A stretch of 64,000 nt of DNA from Gymnothorax reevesii (lineage: Eukaryota > Chordata > Actinopteri > Anguilliformes > Muraenidae). The translations under genes and the position numbers were made by a program. Positions 44,801 through 57,277 of the stretch are shown in pieces. How positions within the stretch are numbered: position 1 is the stretch's first letter; each line of letters opens with the position of its first letter. The DNA lies in contig CM056581.1 in the NCBI GenBank assembly GCA_029721435.1, positions 72,154,712 to 72,218,711 of the forward strand, written 5' to 3'. Under the pieces are notes generated by a model, which was not told the origin of the DNA, searched no databases, and saw nothing but the letters and a program-made list of their open reading frames with translations.

Positions 44801-46832
44801 ATTAGCATACATTTATACTTGGGAGAACAAATGTATCAAGCTTGGAAAGTTTCACGGAAATCCCGCAAAGAATGTGTTCATCAAAGCAACTTCCTGTTTG
44901 ATGGCGGAACATCGAAATTCGCCGCGATGCCACGGATACATCATTCGATGAATCCAAAAAAGCTTCGCAATTTAACATCAGCAAGGTCTTTAGATATTAT
45001 TCGCCATGTTTTAAGTTGATCGGAAAAAATCTCTAGGAGGAGTTCGTTAAAGTACGACACCTGTGAATGGTGAAAAATCCAAAAAAGATGAATTTTCAAT
45101 TAAAAATGGCAGACTTCCTGTTGAGTCTTGGTCATGGCACTCAGCGACTTTTTTTTAGGTCTCGGTATATTCCACATGTCTACCGAATTTCATTCATGTA
45201 AATTTACCGGGCTGCGAGGGCTGCTTATTTGGAATTTTTCAGGGGGCGCTATAATGACATTTTTGCCATGCCGATATTTAAGTTTTTTGTCAACTAATAC
45301 GAATGTTGGTCTTCATACATTTACAAAATTTTGTGAGTTTTCGAACATGCTGAGACCCTCAAAAGGGCAATTCTTTTAAAAATCTGAGTGGGGGCGCTAA
45401 AGAGCCATTGTGCCAAATTTAGGGTAAATTGATGTAAAAAATTAAAAAGAATAAGATAATTATAATTTGTGCTACTTTTTGCAAGATTTCAAGTATTCTA
45501 AGGCTTCCAAATATGTGTTTCTAAAATTTGGAAAAACGCAGGAAATGGCTTATAGCTCACTTCCTGTTTGGCCAAAAAATTTCAAAAAAATTTACCTTAC
45601 CCAACATGACAAATGCAATGATCACACCAAATTTCATGAACATTCAAGCACTTTTATCTCAACATGGCCGTGTCAAGAGGGCGCTGTGGAGCCACCTGAC
45701 CACACCCAATCTAATAACAACATATAAGTATACTTGAAAGTAGACTTTTATCAAGCCTGTGAAGTTTCATTCAAATTACATCAAGGATGTGCGCGTAAAA
45801 CCAACTTCCTGTCTCATGGCGGAACATCGAAATTCGCCGCGACGCCACGGATGCAAAGTACAATGAATCCAAAAAAGCTTTGCAATTTAACATCAACAAG
45901 GTCTTTAGATGTCATATGCAAAATTTTAAGTTGATCGGATCAAATCTCTAGGAGGAGTTCGTTAAAGTGCGACGCCTGTGAATGGCAGAAAATAAAAAAA
46001 ATTTGCAAATTAAATTAAAAATGGCAGACTTCCTGTTGAGTCTAGGTCATGGCACCAAGCAACTTTTTTTTAGGTCTTGGCATAGTACACATGTCCACCG
46101 AGTTTTGTACATGTAAGTAAAACACGCTGCGAGGGCTGCTTCATTGAAATTTTCTAGGTGGCGCTGTAATGCAATTTTGCCACATCCATCAGTACGCCCT
46201 AAATCTTAGTAAAAAGTATGACCAGCTTAACATGTTTGCAAAGTTTTGTGAGTTTTCGATTATGTTGATGCCCTCAAAAATGCAATTATGTATTAGGGGG
46301 CGCTTTAGAGCCACCATGTCACACCCACTGCAAAATGAGATATCGAATCAAAGAACTTAATATTTTTAGTCTATCAGCCAAGTTTGGTGAGTTGTCGAGT
46401 CTGATAAGGCCCTCAAAAATGTGTTCGTAAAATCTGAAAAAACGCAGGAAATGGCTCATAGCTCACTTCCTGTGAGGAAAAAAAATTTCAAAAAAATTTA
46501 TGATGACTTCTATGAACCTATCAAATTTCGTGAGAATCCGAGCAAGTGTGTTCCAAAATGGCTGTGAGTTTGGTGGCGCTATGGAGCCACCGGGGCATGT
46601 CCAAGCACAAAATTAACAATACTTTGTAATTTTCACCACGACTGACCTGTGGGCAAATTTTTGTGAGTTTTCGTGCATGGCAAAGCCCTCAAAAATGCGT
46701 TCTCGCAGCAGAATTAAAAGAAGAAGAAGAAGAAGAAGAAGAATAAAAATCCCATCAAAAACAATAGGTTCCTCGCACCTTCGGTGCCAGGACCCGTTCC
46801 GGGCCCTGGCACCGGTTGGTGCTCGGGCCCTA
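41828..46832 (+). repeat. Type B array unit, long and recombined
   Basis: This is the longest uninterrupted unit (5,005 bp). Near 44333-44345 a pre-tail module (GTGAGTTTTCGTG) fuses with an earlier module (GGCGCTGTAATGC), so several modules occur again. A second switch lies near 44650 (CTTCCTGTTCGGCAACAAAA). The tail is (AAG)n at 46718-46742 and the full hairpin module. Extra length comes from recombination between modules and not from a foreign insertion. Confidence 0.78.
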
Positions 46833-49800
46833 ATTAAATCTGCAAGCAGCTTTGATAGGGCCCTCGCCCCCCTCTTGCACGTTGGGGTGGCAGCAAGATC
46901 CTGATGGGTGCAGGTGTCCATTTAGAGCCATTGGACACTGCTGGACCGCGTACAATGTGTTTTCCTGAGGGGAGTGCAAAAATTTTCTGCAGGGCTCTAT
47001 GATACCATTTTGACATGCTTGTGCGCAAAATCTACAACATAGTAATTGCAATACCGAGCTCCATGTGTGTGTTGATTTTTGTAAAATTTTCAGCATGTTT
47101 AGACCTTCAAAAGAGCAATTCTTTTATAAATCTGATTGGGGGCGCTATATAGCCGTTGTGCCACATTTAGTGCTAATTGATAGATGATATTAAACAAAAT
47201 AAGACATTTATAATTTGTGCAAGGTTTTGCAAGTTTTGAAGCATTCTAAGGCCTTAAAACGTGTGTTCAGAAAAATTTGGAAAAACGGAGCTAATAGCTC
47301 ATGGCTCACTTCCTGTTTGGCCAAAAAATTTCAAAAAATTAAACATTACCCGGAATGACGAATGCAATGATCACACCAAATTTCATGAACATTCAAGCAC
47401 TTTTATCTTAACATGACCATATCTAGAGGGCGCGATGGAGCCACCTAGCACCTCCCGATCCAATATTAGCATATGTTTATTCTTCGGAGGACAATTTTAT
47501 CAAGCAAAGGAAGTTTCGGGCAAATCCCTCAAAGTATGTGGCAGTAAAAGCAACTCCCTGTTTCATGGCGAGATATCAAAATTCGCCGCGACGCCACGGA
47601 TACATTGTTCGATGAAATCAAAATTGCTTCGCAATTTAACATTAGCAAGGTCTTTAGATATTATTTGCCAAATTTTGAGTTGATCGGATAAAATCTCTAG
47701 GAGGAGTTCGTTAAAGTACGACACCTGGGAATTGCGAAAAATCTAAAAAAGTAGCAATTTCAATTAAAAATGGCAAACTTCCTGTTGGGTCTAGGTCATG
47801 GCACCAAGAGACTTATTTTTAGGTCTCAGGATATTCCACATGTACACCGAAGTTCATACATGCAGGTCAACCTCGATGCGAGGGCTGCTTGTTAGAAATT
47901 TTCCAGGGGGCGCTATAATGCCATTTTTGCCACGCCTATATGTAAATTTTTTATCAGTGTAATAAGAATGATGGTATTTAGAATTGTACAAAATATTGTC
48001 AGTTTTTGAGCATGCTGAGACCCTCAAAATGGCAATTCTTTTAAAAATCTGATTGGGGGTGCTATAGAGCCATAATTCCACATTTACTGCCAATTTTTGT
48101 CTCAAATTGACGACAATCAGACAAATTTATTTTTTGCAAAGTTTTGAATGTTTTCGAGTATGCTAAGGCCTTCAAATGTGTGTTCGTAAAATTTGGAATA
48201 ACGCAGGAAATGGCTCATAGCTCACTTCCTCTTAGGCCGAAAATTTTCTAAAAAATAAGCATGGCCCAAAAAAACAAATGCAATGATCAGACCAAATTTC
48301 ATGAACATTCAAGCACTTTTATGTCAACATGGCCGTGTCCAGAGGGCGCTGTGGAGCCACCTGACCACACCCAATTCAATATCAACATATAGGTATATTT
48401 GGAAGTAGACTATTATTAAGCCTGTAAAGTTTCACGCAAATATCACAAAGCATGTGCTCATAAAAGAAACTTCCTGTTTCATAGCAGAACTTCGAAATTT
48501 GCCGCAAGGCCACGGACACAAATTTCGATGAATCCAAAAAAGCTTCGCAATTTAACATGGAGAAGGTCTTTAGATGGCCGTTGCCAAATTTCAAGTTGAT
48601 CGAAAAAATCTCTAGGAGGAGTTTGTTAAAGTACGACGCCTGTGAATGGCAAAAAATTAAAAAAAGATGCAAATTCAATTAAAAATGGCGGACTTCCTGT
48701 TGAGTCTAGGTCATGGCATCAAGCAACTTTTTTTTAGGTCTTGGCATAGTACACATGTCCACCGAATTTTGTACATGTAGGTTAAAGACGCTGCGAGGGC
48801 TGCTTCATTGAAATTTTCTAGGTGGCGCTGTAATGCAATTTTGCCACATCCATCTGTAAACCCTATATCCTAGTAAGAAGTATGACCAGCTTAATATGTT
48901 TGCAAAGTTTCGTGAGTTTTCGAGCATGTTGAGGCTCTCAAAAATGCAATAATGTATTAGGGGGCGCTATAGAGCTACCATGTCACACCCAGTGCCAAAT
49001 GAGATATCGAGTGAAAGAACTTTTAGTCAATGAGCTAAGTTTGGTGAGTTTTCGAGTATGATAAGGCCCCCAAAAATGTGTTCGTAAAATAAAAAAAAAA
49101 TGCAGGAAATAGCTCATAGCTCACTTCCTGTTTATGCAATAATTTTCAAAAAATTAATAATCGCCCAGAATGACAAATGCAATGATCACCCCAAATTTCA
49201 TGAACATTCAAGCACTTTTAACTTAACATGGCCGTATCTAGAGGGCGTCGTGGAGCCACCTGGCCACTCCCTATCTAATATTAGCATATAGTTATACTTT
49301 GGAGGAAAATATTATCAAGCTTGGAAACTTTCAGGCAAATCGAACAAAGTATGTGGGAGTAAAAGCAATTCCCTGTTTCATGGCGGGACATCAATATTCG
49401 CCGCAATGCCACGGATACACCGTTGCATCAATCCAAAAAAGCTTCGCAATTTAACATCAGCCAGGTCTTTGGATATTACTTGCCAAATATTAAGTTGATC
49501 GGATAAAATCTCTTGGAGGAGTTCGTTAAAGTACGACGCCTGTGAATGGCAAAAAATCAAAAAAAGTTGCAATTTCAATTAAAAATGGCGGACTTCCTGT
49601 TGGGTCTAGGTCATGGCACCAAGAGACTTTGTTTTTGGTCTCAGGATATTTCACATGTCCACCGAAGTTCATACATGCAGGTCAACCACGGTGCGAGGGC
49701 TACTTTTTTGAAATTTTCCAGGCGGCGCTATAATGCCATTTTTGCCACGCCAATATGTAAATTTTTTCAGTGTAAAAGGAATGATGGTCTTTAGAATTGT

Positions 49801-51392
49801 ACAAAATTTTGTGAGTTTTTGAGCATGCTGAGACCCTCAAAAAGGCAATTATTTGAAAAATCTGATTGGGGGCGCTATAGAGCCATAATGCCTCATTTAC
49901 TGCCAATTATTGTCTCAAATTGAAGACAATTGGACAAATATAATTTTTGCAAAGTTTTACAAGTTTTCAAGTATGCTAAAGCCTTCAAATGTGTGTTCGT
50001 AAAATTTGGAATAACGCAGAAAATGGCTCATAGCGCACTTCCTGTTTGGCCGAAAAATTTCAAAAAAATAATTATAGCCCAAAAAATCCAATGCAATGAT
50101 CAGACCAAATTTCATGAACATTCAAGCACTTTTATATCAACATGGTCGTGTGTAGAGGGCGCTGTGGAGCCACCTGACCACACCCAATCCAATATCAACA
50201 TATAGTTATATTTGGAAGTAGACTACTATTAAGCCTGTAAAGTTTCACGCAAATTTCACAATGCATGTGCTCATAAAAGCAACTTCCATTTTCATGGCGG
50301 AACATCGAAATTCGCCGCAACGCCACGGACACAATTTTCGATGAATCCAAAAAAGCTTCGAAATTTAACATGGAGAATGTCTTTAGATGGCCTGTGCCAA
50401 ATTTTTAGTTGATCGGATAACATCTCTAGGAGGAGTTCGTTAAAGTATGACGCCTGTGAATGACAAAAAATGAAAAAAAGTTGCAAATTCAATTAAAAAT
50501 GGCGGACTTCCTGTTGAGTCTAGGTCATGGCACCAAGATACTTTTTTTAAGGTCTTGGCATAGTACACATGTCCACCGAATTTTGTGCATGTATGTTAAA
50601 CACCCTGCGAGGGCTGCTTAATTGAAATATTCTAGGTGGCGCTGTAATGCAATCTTGCCACATCCATCTGTAAACCTCATAGCCTAGTGAAATGTATGAT
50701 CGGCTTAATATCGTTGCAAAGTTACGTGAGTTTTCGAGCATGCTGAGGCCCTCAAAAATGCAATTATGTATTAGGGGCGCTATAGACCCACCATGTCACA
50801 CTTAGTGCCAAATGAGACATCGAATCAAAGAACTTAATATTTTTAGTCTATGAGCCAAGTTTGGTGAGTTTGCGAGTATGATAAGGCCCTCAAAAATGTG
50901 TTTGAAAAATCTGAAAAAACGCAGGAAATGGCTCGTAGCTCACTTCCTGTGAGGCAAAAAAATTTCAAAAAAATTACCAAAAAAATTTATCATGACTGCT
51001 ATGGCCCAATCGAATTTCGTGAGAATCCGAGCAAGTGCGTTCCAAAATGGCAGCGTGTTTGGTGGCGCTATAGAGCCACCTAGGCATGTCTAAGCACAAA
51101 AATAGTAATAGTTTGCAATTTTCACCACGTCTGACGTGTGGGCAAATTTTTGTGAGTTTTTGTGCATGGCAAAGCCCTCAAAAATGGGTTCTCGCAGCAG
51201 AATAAAAAGAAGAAGAAGAAGAAGAAGAAGAAGAAGAAGAATAATAAAAATCCCATCAAAAACAATAGGTTCCTCGCACCTTCGGTGCCAGGACCCGTTC
51301 CGGGCCCTGGCACCGGTCGGTGCCCGGGCCCTAATAATAAAAATCCCATCAAAAACAATAGGTTCCTGGCACCGGTTGGTGCTCGGGCCCTA
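46833..51392 (+). repeat. Type B array unit with doubled terminus
   Basis: The head has AAATCTGCAAGCAGC instead of AAAGCTGC. The unit contains about three or four super-units. The tail has (AAG)n at 51208-51240 and then the terminal module twice: a full one ending GGGCCC near 51330 and a short one ending GGGCCC near 51390. Both start with AATAAAAATCCCATCAAAAA. Confidence 0.8.
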
Positions 51393-54300
51393 ATTAAATC
51401 TGCAAGCAGCGTTGAAAGGGCCCTCGCACCCCTTGAGCACAGTGGGGTGGCAGCAAGATCTTGATGGCAGCAGGTGTCCATTCAGAGCCATTGGACACAG
51501 CTGGACCGCGTACAATGTGGTTTCCTGATGGGAGTGCAAAAATTTTCTGGAGGGCGCTTTGATACCATTTTGACTTGCCTGTGCGCAAAATCTACAACAC
51601 AGTTATCGTAATACGGGGCTCCATGAGTGTGTTGATTTTTGTAAATTTTCCAGCATGTTTAGACTTTCAAAAGAGCAATTCTTTTATAAATATTATTCGG
51701 GGCGCTATAGAGCCATTATGCCCCATTTAGTGCCAATTGATGGATGTATTGAAGAGAATAAGACAGTTCTAATTTTTGCATGGTTTTGCAAGTTTTGGAG
51801 CATTCTACGGCCTGAAAACGTGTGTTCATAAAATTTGGAAAAACGCAGGAAATAGCTCATAGCTCTCTTTCTGTTTGGCAAAAAAATTTCAAAAAATTAA
51901 CAATTGCGGAGAATGAATAAGCATATATCTATACTTGGGCGGAAAATTTTATCAAGCTTGGAAAGTTTCAGGCAAATCCCACAAAGTATGTGGAATTGAA
52001 AGCAACTTCCTGTTTCATGGCAGGACATCAAAATTCGCCGTGACGCCACGGATGCATCGTTCGATGAAATCAAAAAAGCTTCGCAATTTAACGTCAGCAA
52101 GGTTTTTAGATATTATATGCCAAATTTTAAGTTGATCAGATAAAATCTCGAGGAGGAGTTCGTTAAAGTACAACACCTTTGAATGGCAAAAAAAATAAAA
52201 AAAAGTTGCAATTTCAATTAAAAATGGCAGCCTTCCTGTTGGGTCTAGGTCATGGCACCAAGTGACTTTTTTGTAGGTCTCGGCATATTCCACATGTCTA
52301 CCGAATTTCATACATGTGGGTTTACCGGGCTGCGAGGGCTGCTTATTTGAAATTTTCCAGGGGGCGCTATAATGCCATTTTTGCCACGCATATTTGTAAA
52401 TTTTTTATCAGTGTAATAGGAATGATGGTCTTTAAAATTGTACAAAATTTTGTGAGTTTTTGAGCATGCTGAAACCCTCAAAAGGGTAATTCTTTTAAAA
52501 ATTGTATTGGGGGCGCTATAGAGCCATGATGCCTCATTTACTGCCAATTTTTTTTTCAAATTGAAGACAATGTGACAAATAAAATTTTAGCTAAGTTTCG
52601 CAAGTTTTCGAGTATGCTAAGGCCTTCAAATGTGTGTTCATAAAATTTGGAATAACGCAGGAAATGACTCATAGCTCACTTCCTGTTTGGCCGAAAAATT
52701 TCAAAAAAATCAGCACAGCCCAAAAAAACAAATGCAATGATCAGACCAAAATTTCATGAACATTCAAGCATTTTTATATCAACATGGCCGTGTCTAGAGG
52801 GCGCTGTAGAGCCACCTGACCACACCCACTCCAATATCAACATATAGGTATATTTGGAATTAGACTATCATTAAGCCTGTAAAGTTTCACGTAAATCTCC
52901 CAAAGCATATGCTCATAAAAGCAACTTCCATTTTCATGGCGGAACATCGAAATTCGCCGCGACGCCACGGATACAAAGTTCAATGAATCCAAAAAAGCTT
53001 CGCAATTTAACATCAACGATGTCTTTCAATGTCACATGCCAAATTTTAAGTTGATCAGATAAAATCTCTAGGAGGAGTTCGTTAAAGTTCGACACCTGTG
53101 AATGGCCAACAATCCAAAAAAGTTGCAATTTCAATTAAAAATGGTGGACTTCCTGTTGAGTGTAGGTCATGGCACCAAGAGAATTTTTTGTAGGTCTCGG
53201 CATATTCCACATGTCTACCGAATTTCATACATGTAGGTTTACCAGGCTGCGAGGGCTGCTTATTTAAAATTTCCCAGGGGGCGCTATAGTGACAATTTTG
53301 CCATGTATATATATAAGTTTTTTGTCAGAGTAATACGAATGATGGTCTTTATACTTTTACAAAATTTTGTAAGTTTTAGAACATGCTGAGACCCTCAAAA
53401 TGGCAATTCTTTTAAAAATCTGATTGGGGGCGCTATAGAGCCATTGTGCCAAATTTAGTGTAAATTGATATATAAAATTGAAGATAATAAGACAATTATA
53501 ATTTGTGCAACTTTTTGCAAGATTTCGAGTATTCTTAAGCATCCAAACATGTGTTTATAAAATTTGGAAAAACGCAGAAAATGGCGCATGGCTCACTTCC
53601 TGTTTGGCCAAAAAATTTCAAAAAAATTGAAATAACTCGACATGAACAATGCAATGATCACACCAAATTTCATGAACATTCAAGCACTTTTATCTCAACA
53701 TGGCCGTTTCAAGAGGGCGCTGTGGAGCCACCTGACCACACCCAATCTAATATCAACATATAGGTCTTCTTGGAAGTGGACTCCTATAAAGCCTGTAAAG
53801 TTTCGCGCAAATTTCACAAAGCATGTGCGCGTAAAACCAACTTCCTGTTTCATGGCGGAACATCGAAATTCGCCGCAACGCCACGGATACAAAGTTCAAT
53901 GAATCCAAAAAAGCTTCGCAATTTAACATCGACAAGGTCTTTAGATATTATATGCCAAATTTTAAGTTGATCGGATAAAATCTCTCGGAGGAGTTCGTTA
54001 GAGTACGAAGCCTGTGAATGGCAAAAAATTTAAAAAATTTGCAAATTCAATTAAAAATGGCGGACTTCCTGTTGAGTCTAGGTCATGGCACCTAATGACT
54101 TTTTTTTAGGTCTTGGCATAGTACACATGTCCACCGAATTTTGTACATGTAGGTCAAACAAGCTGCGAGGGCTGCTTCATTGAAATTTTCTAGGTGGCGC
54201 TGTAATGCAATTTTGCCACATCCATCTGTAAACCCTAAATCCTAGTTAAAAGTAAGACCTGCTTAATATGTTTGCAAAGTTTTGTGAGTTTTCAAGCATG

Positions 54301-54877
54301 CTGAGGCCCTGAAAAATGCAATTATGTATTAGGGGGCGCTATAGAGCTACCATATCACACCCAGTGCCAAATGAGATATCAAATCAAAGAACGTAATATT
54401 TCTAGTCGATGAGCCAAGTCTGGTGAGTTTTCGAGTATGATAAAACCCTCAAAAATGTGTTCGTAAAATCTAAAAAAATGCAGGAAATGGATCATAGCTC
54501 ACTTCCTGTGAGGCAAAAAAATTTCAAAAAAATTTACAAAAAAATTTATGATGACTACTATGACTCTATAAAATTTCATGAGAATCCGAGCAAGTGCGTT
54601 CCAAAATGGCCGCGTGTTTGGTGGCGCTTTAGAGCCACCGGGGCATGTCCAAGCACAAAAATAATAATAGTTTGCAATTTTCACCACGACTGACGCGTGG
54701 GCAAATTTTTGTGAGTTTTCGTGCATGGCAAAGCCCTCAAAAATGCGTTCTCGCAGCAGAATAAAAAGAAGAAGAAGAAGAAGAAGAAAAAAAATCCCAT
54801 CAAAAACAATAGGTTCCTCGCACCTTCGGTGCCAGGACCCGTTCCGGGCCCTGGCACCGGTCGGTGCTCGGGCCCTA
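51393..54877 (+). repeat. Type B array unit
   Basis: The head shares the AAATCTGC variant of its left neighbour. A small internal loss near 51915 joins GAATGA to ATAAGCATATATC. The middle (52300-53130) is the closest relative of 8890-9720. The tail is (AAG)n at 54766-54788 and the full hairpin module. Confidence 0.82.
54820..54875 (+). other. Hairpin cluster of the type B terminus (representative)
   Basis: There are three adjoining inverted repeats. The first is GCACC/GGTGC with a TTC loop (54820-54832). The second is a 12-bp stem with one A-C mismatch and a TTC loop (54830-54856, outer arms TGCCAGG/CCTGGCA). The third is GCACCG/CGGTGC (54854-54867). They are followed by TCGGGCCCTAA and the next head. 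The same cluster is at about 35233, 41768, 46777, 51276, 57220 and 63397. Confidence 0.85.
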
Positions 54878-57277
54878 ATTAAAGCTGCAAGCAGCGTTGA
54901 AAGGGCCCTCGCCCCCCTCGTGCACGTTGGGGTGGCAGCAGGATCTTGATGGCTGCAGGTGTCCATTCAGAGCCATTGGACACTGCTGGACCGCGTACAA
55001 TGTGGTTTCCTGATGAGAGTGCAAAAATTTTCTGGAGGGCGCTATGATACCATTTTTACTAGCCTGTGCGCAAAATCTACAACACAGTAATTGTAATATG
55101 GGGCTGCATGAGTGTGTTGATTTTTGTAAATTTTCCAGCATGTTTAAACTTTCAAAAGAGCAATTCTTTTATAAATCTGATTGGGGGCGCTATAGAGCCG
55201 TTATGCCACATTTAGTGCCAACTGATGGATGATATTAAACAAAATAAGACATTTATAATTTGTGCAAGGTTTTGCAAGTTTTGAAGCATCCTAAGGCCTT
55301 AAATTGTGTCTTCAGAAAAATTTGGAAAAACGCAGCAAATAGCTCATAGCTCACTTCCTGTTTGGCCAAGAAATTTCAAAAAATTAAACATTATCCGGAA
55401 TGATGAATGCAATGATCACACCAAATTTCATGAACATTCAAGCACTTTTATCTTAACATGACCATATCTAGAGGGCGCTGTGGAGCCACCTAGCACCTCC
55501 CGATCCAATATTAGCATATGTTTTTACTTTGGAGAACAATTTTATCAAGCAGAAGAAGGTTCGGGCAAATCCCACAAAGTATGTGGCAGTAAAAGCAACT
55601 CCCTGTTTCATGGCGGGATATCAAAATTTGCCGGGAAGCCACGGATACATTGTTCGATGAAATCAAAATTGCTTCGCAATTTAACATTAGCAAGGTCTTA
55701 AGATATTATTTGCCATATATTAAGTTGATCGGATAAAATCTCTAGGAGGAGTTCGTTAAAGTACGACGCCTGTGAATGGCAAAAAATCAAAAAAAGTTGC
55801 AATTTCAATTAAAAATGGCGGACTTCCTGTTGAGTCTAGGTCATGGCACCAAGAGACTTTTTTTTAGGTCTCAGCATATTCCACATGCCTACCGAATTTC
55901 ATACATGTAGGTTTACGAGGCTGCGAGGGCTGCTTATTTGAAATTATCCAGGGGGCGCTATTATGACAATTTTGCCAAGCCTATATATAAGCTTTTCATC
56001 AGAGTAATAGCAATGATGATTTTTATACATTTACAAAATTTTGTGAGTTTTTGAACATGCTGAGACCCTCAAAAGAGCAATTCTTTTTAAAATCTGATTG
56101 GGGGCGCTATAGAGCCATGGTGCCAAATTTAGTGCAAATTGAAGTAGAAGATTGAAGATAATAAGACAATTATAATTTGTGCAACTTTTTGCAAGATTTC
56201 GAGTATTATTAGGCTTCCAAATATGTGTTAATAAAATTTAGAAAAACGCAGAAAATGGCTCATAGCTCACTTCCTGTTTGGCCAAAAAATTCCAAAAAAA
56301 TTACCATAACCTGACATGACAAATGCAATGATCAAACCAAATTTCATGAACATTCAAGCACTTTTATCTCAACATGGTTGTGTCAAGAGGGCGCTGTGGA
56401 GCCACCTGACCACACCCAATCTAATATCACCATATAGTTCTACTTGGAAGTAGACTCTTATGAAGCCTGTAAAGTTTTGCGCAAATCTCACAAAGCATGT
56501 GCGCGGAAAACCAACTTCCTGTTTCATGGCGGAACATCGAAATTCGCCGCGACGCCACGGATTCAAAGTTCGATGAATCCAAAAAAGCTTCTCAATTTAA
56601 CATCGACAAGGTCTTTAGATGCCATTTGCGAAATTTTAAGTTGATCGGGTAACATCTCTAGGAGGAGTTCGTTAAAGTACGACGCCTGTGAATGGCAAAA
56701 AATTAAAAAAATTTGCAAATTCAATTAAAAATGGCGGACTTTCTGTTGAGTCTAGGTCATGGCACCAAGAGACTTTTTTTTAGGTCTTGGCATAGTACAC
56801 ATGTCCACCGAATTTTGTACATGTAGGTTAAACATGCTGCGAGGGCTGCTTCATTGAAATTTTCTAGGTGGCGCTGTAATGCAATTTTGCCACGCTCATC
56901 AGTAAACTCTATATCCTATTTCAAAAAAATTTACAAACAAATTTATGATGACTCTATAAAATTTCTTGAGAATCCGAGTAAGTGCGTTCCAAAATGGCCG
57001 CGTGTTTGGTGGCGCTATAGAGCCACCGGGGCATGTCCAAGCACAAAAATAATAATACTTTCCAATTTTCACGAAGACTGACGTGTGGGCAAATTTTTGT
57101 GAGTTTTCGTGCATGGCAAAGCCGTCAAAAATGCGTTCTCGCAGCAGAATAAAAAGAAGAAGAAGAAGAAGAAGAAGAAGAAGAAGAATAAAAATCCAAT
57201 CAAAAACAATAGGTTCCTCGTACCTTCGGTGCCAGGACCCGTTCCGCGTCCTGGCACCGGTCGGTGCTCGGGCCCTA
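54878..57277 (+). repeat. Type B array unit, with internal deletion
   Basis: It closely matches 60779-63456 at a constant offset of about 5,900 bp. Near 56920 the sequence jumps from CTCTATATCCTA to TTTCAAAAAAATTTAC, a loss of roughly 280 bp that its sister still has. The tail is (AAG)n at 57154-57188 and the full hairpin module. Confidence 0.82.
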
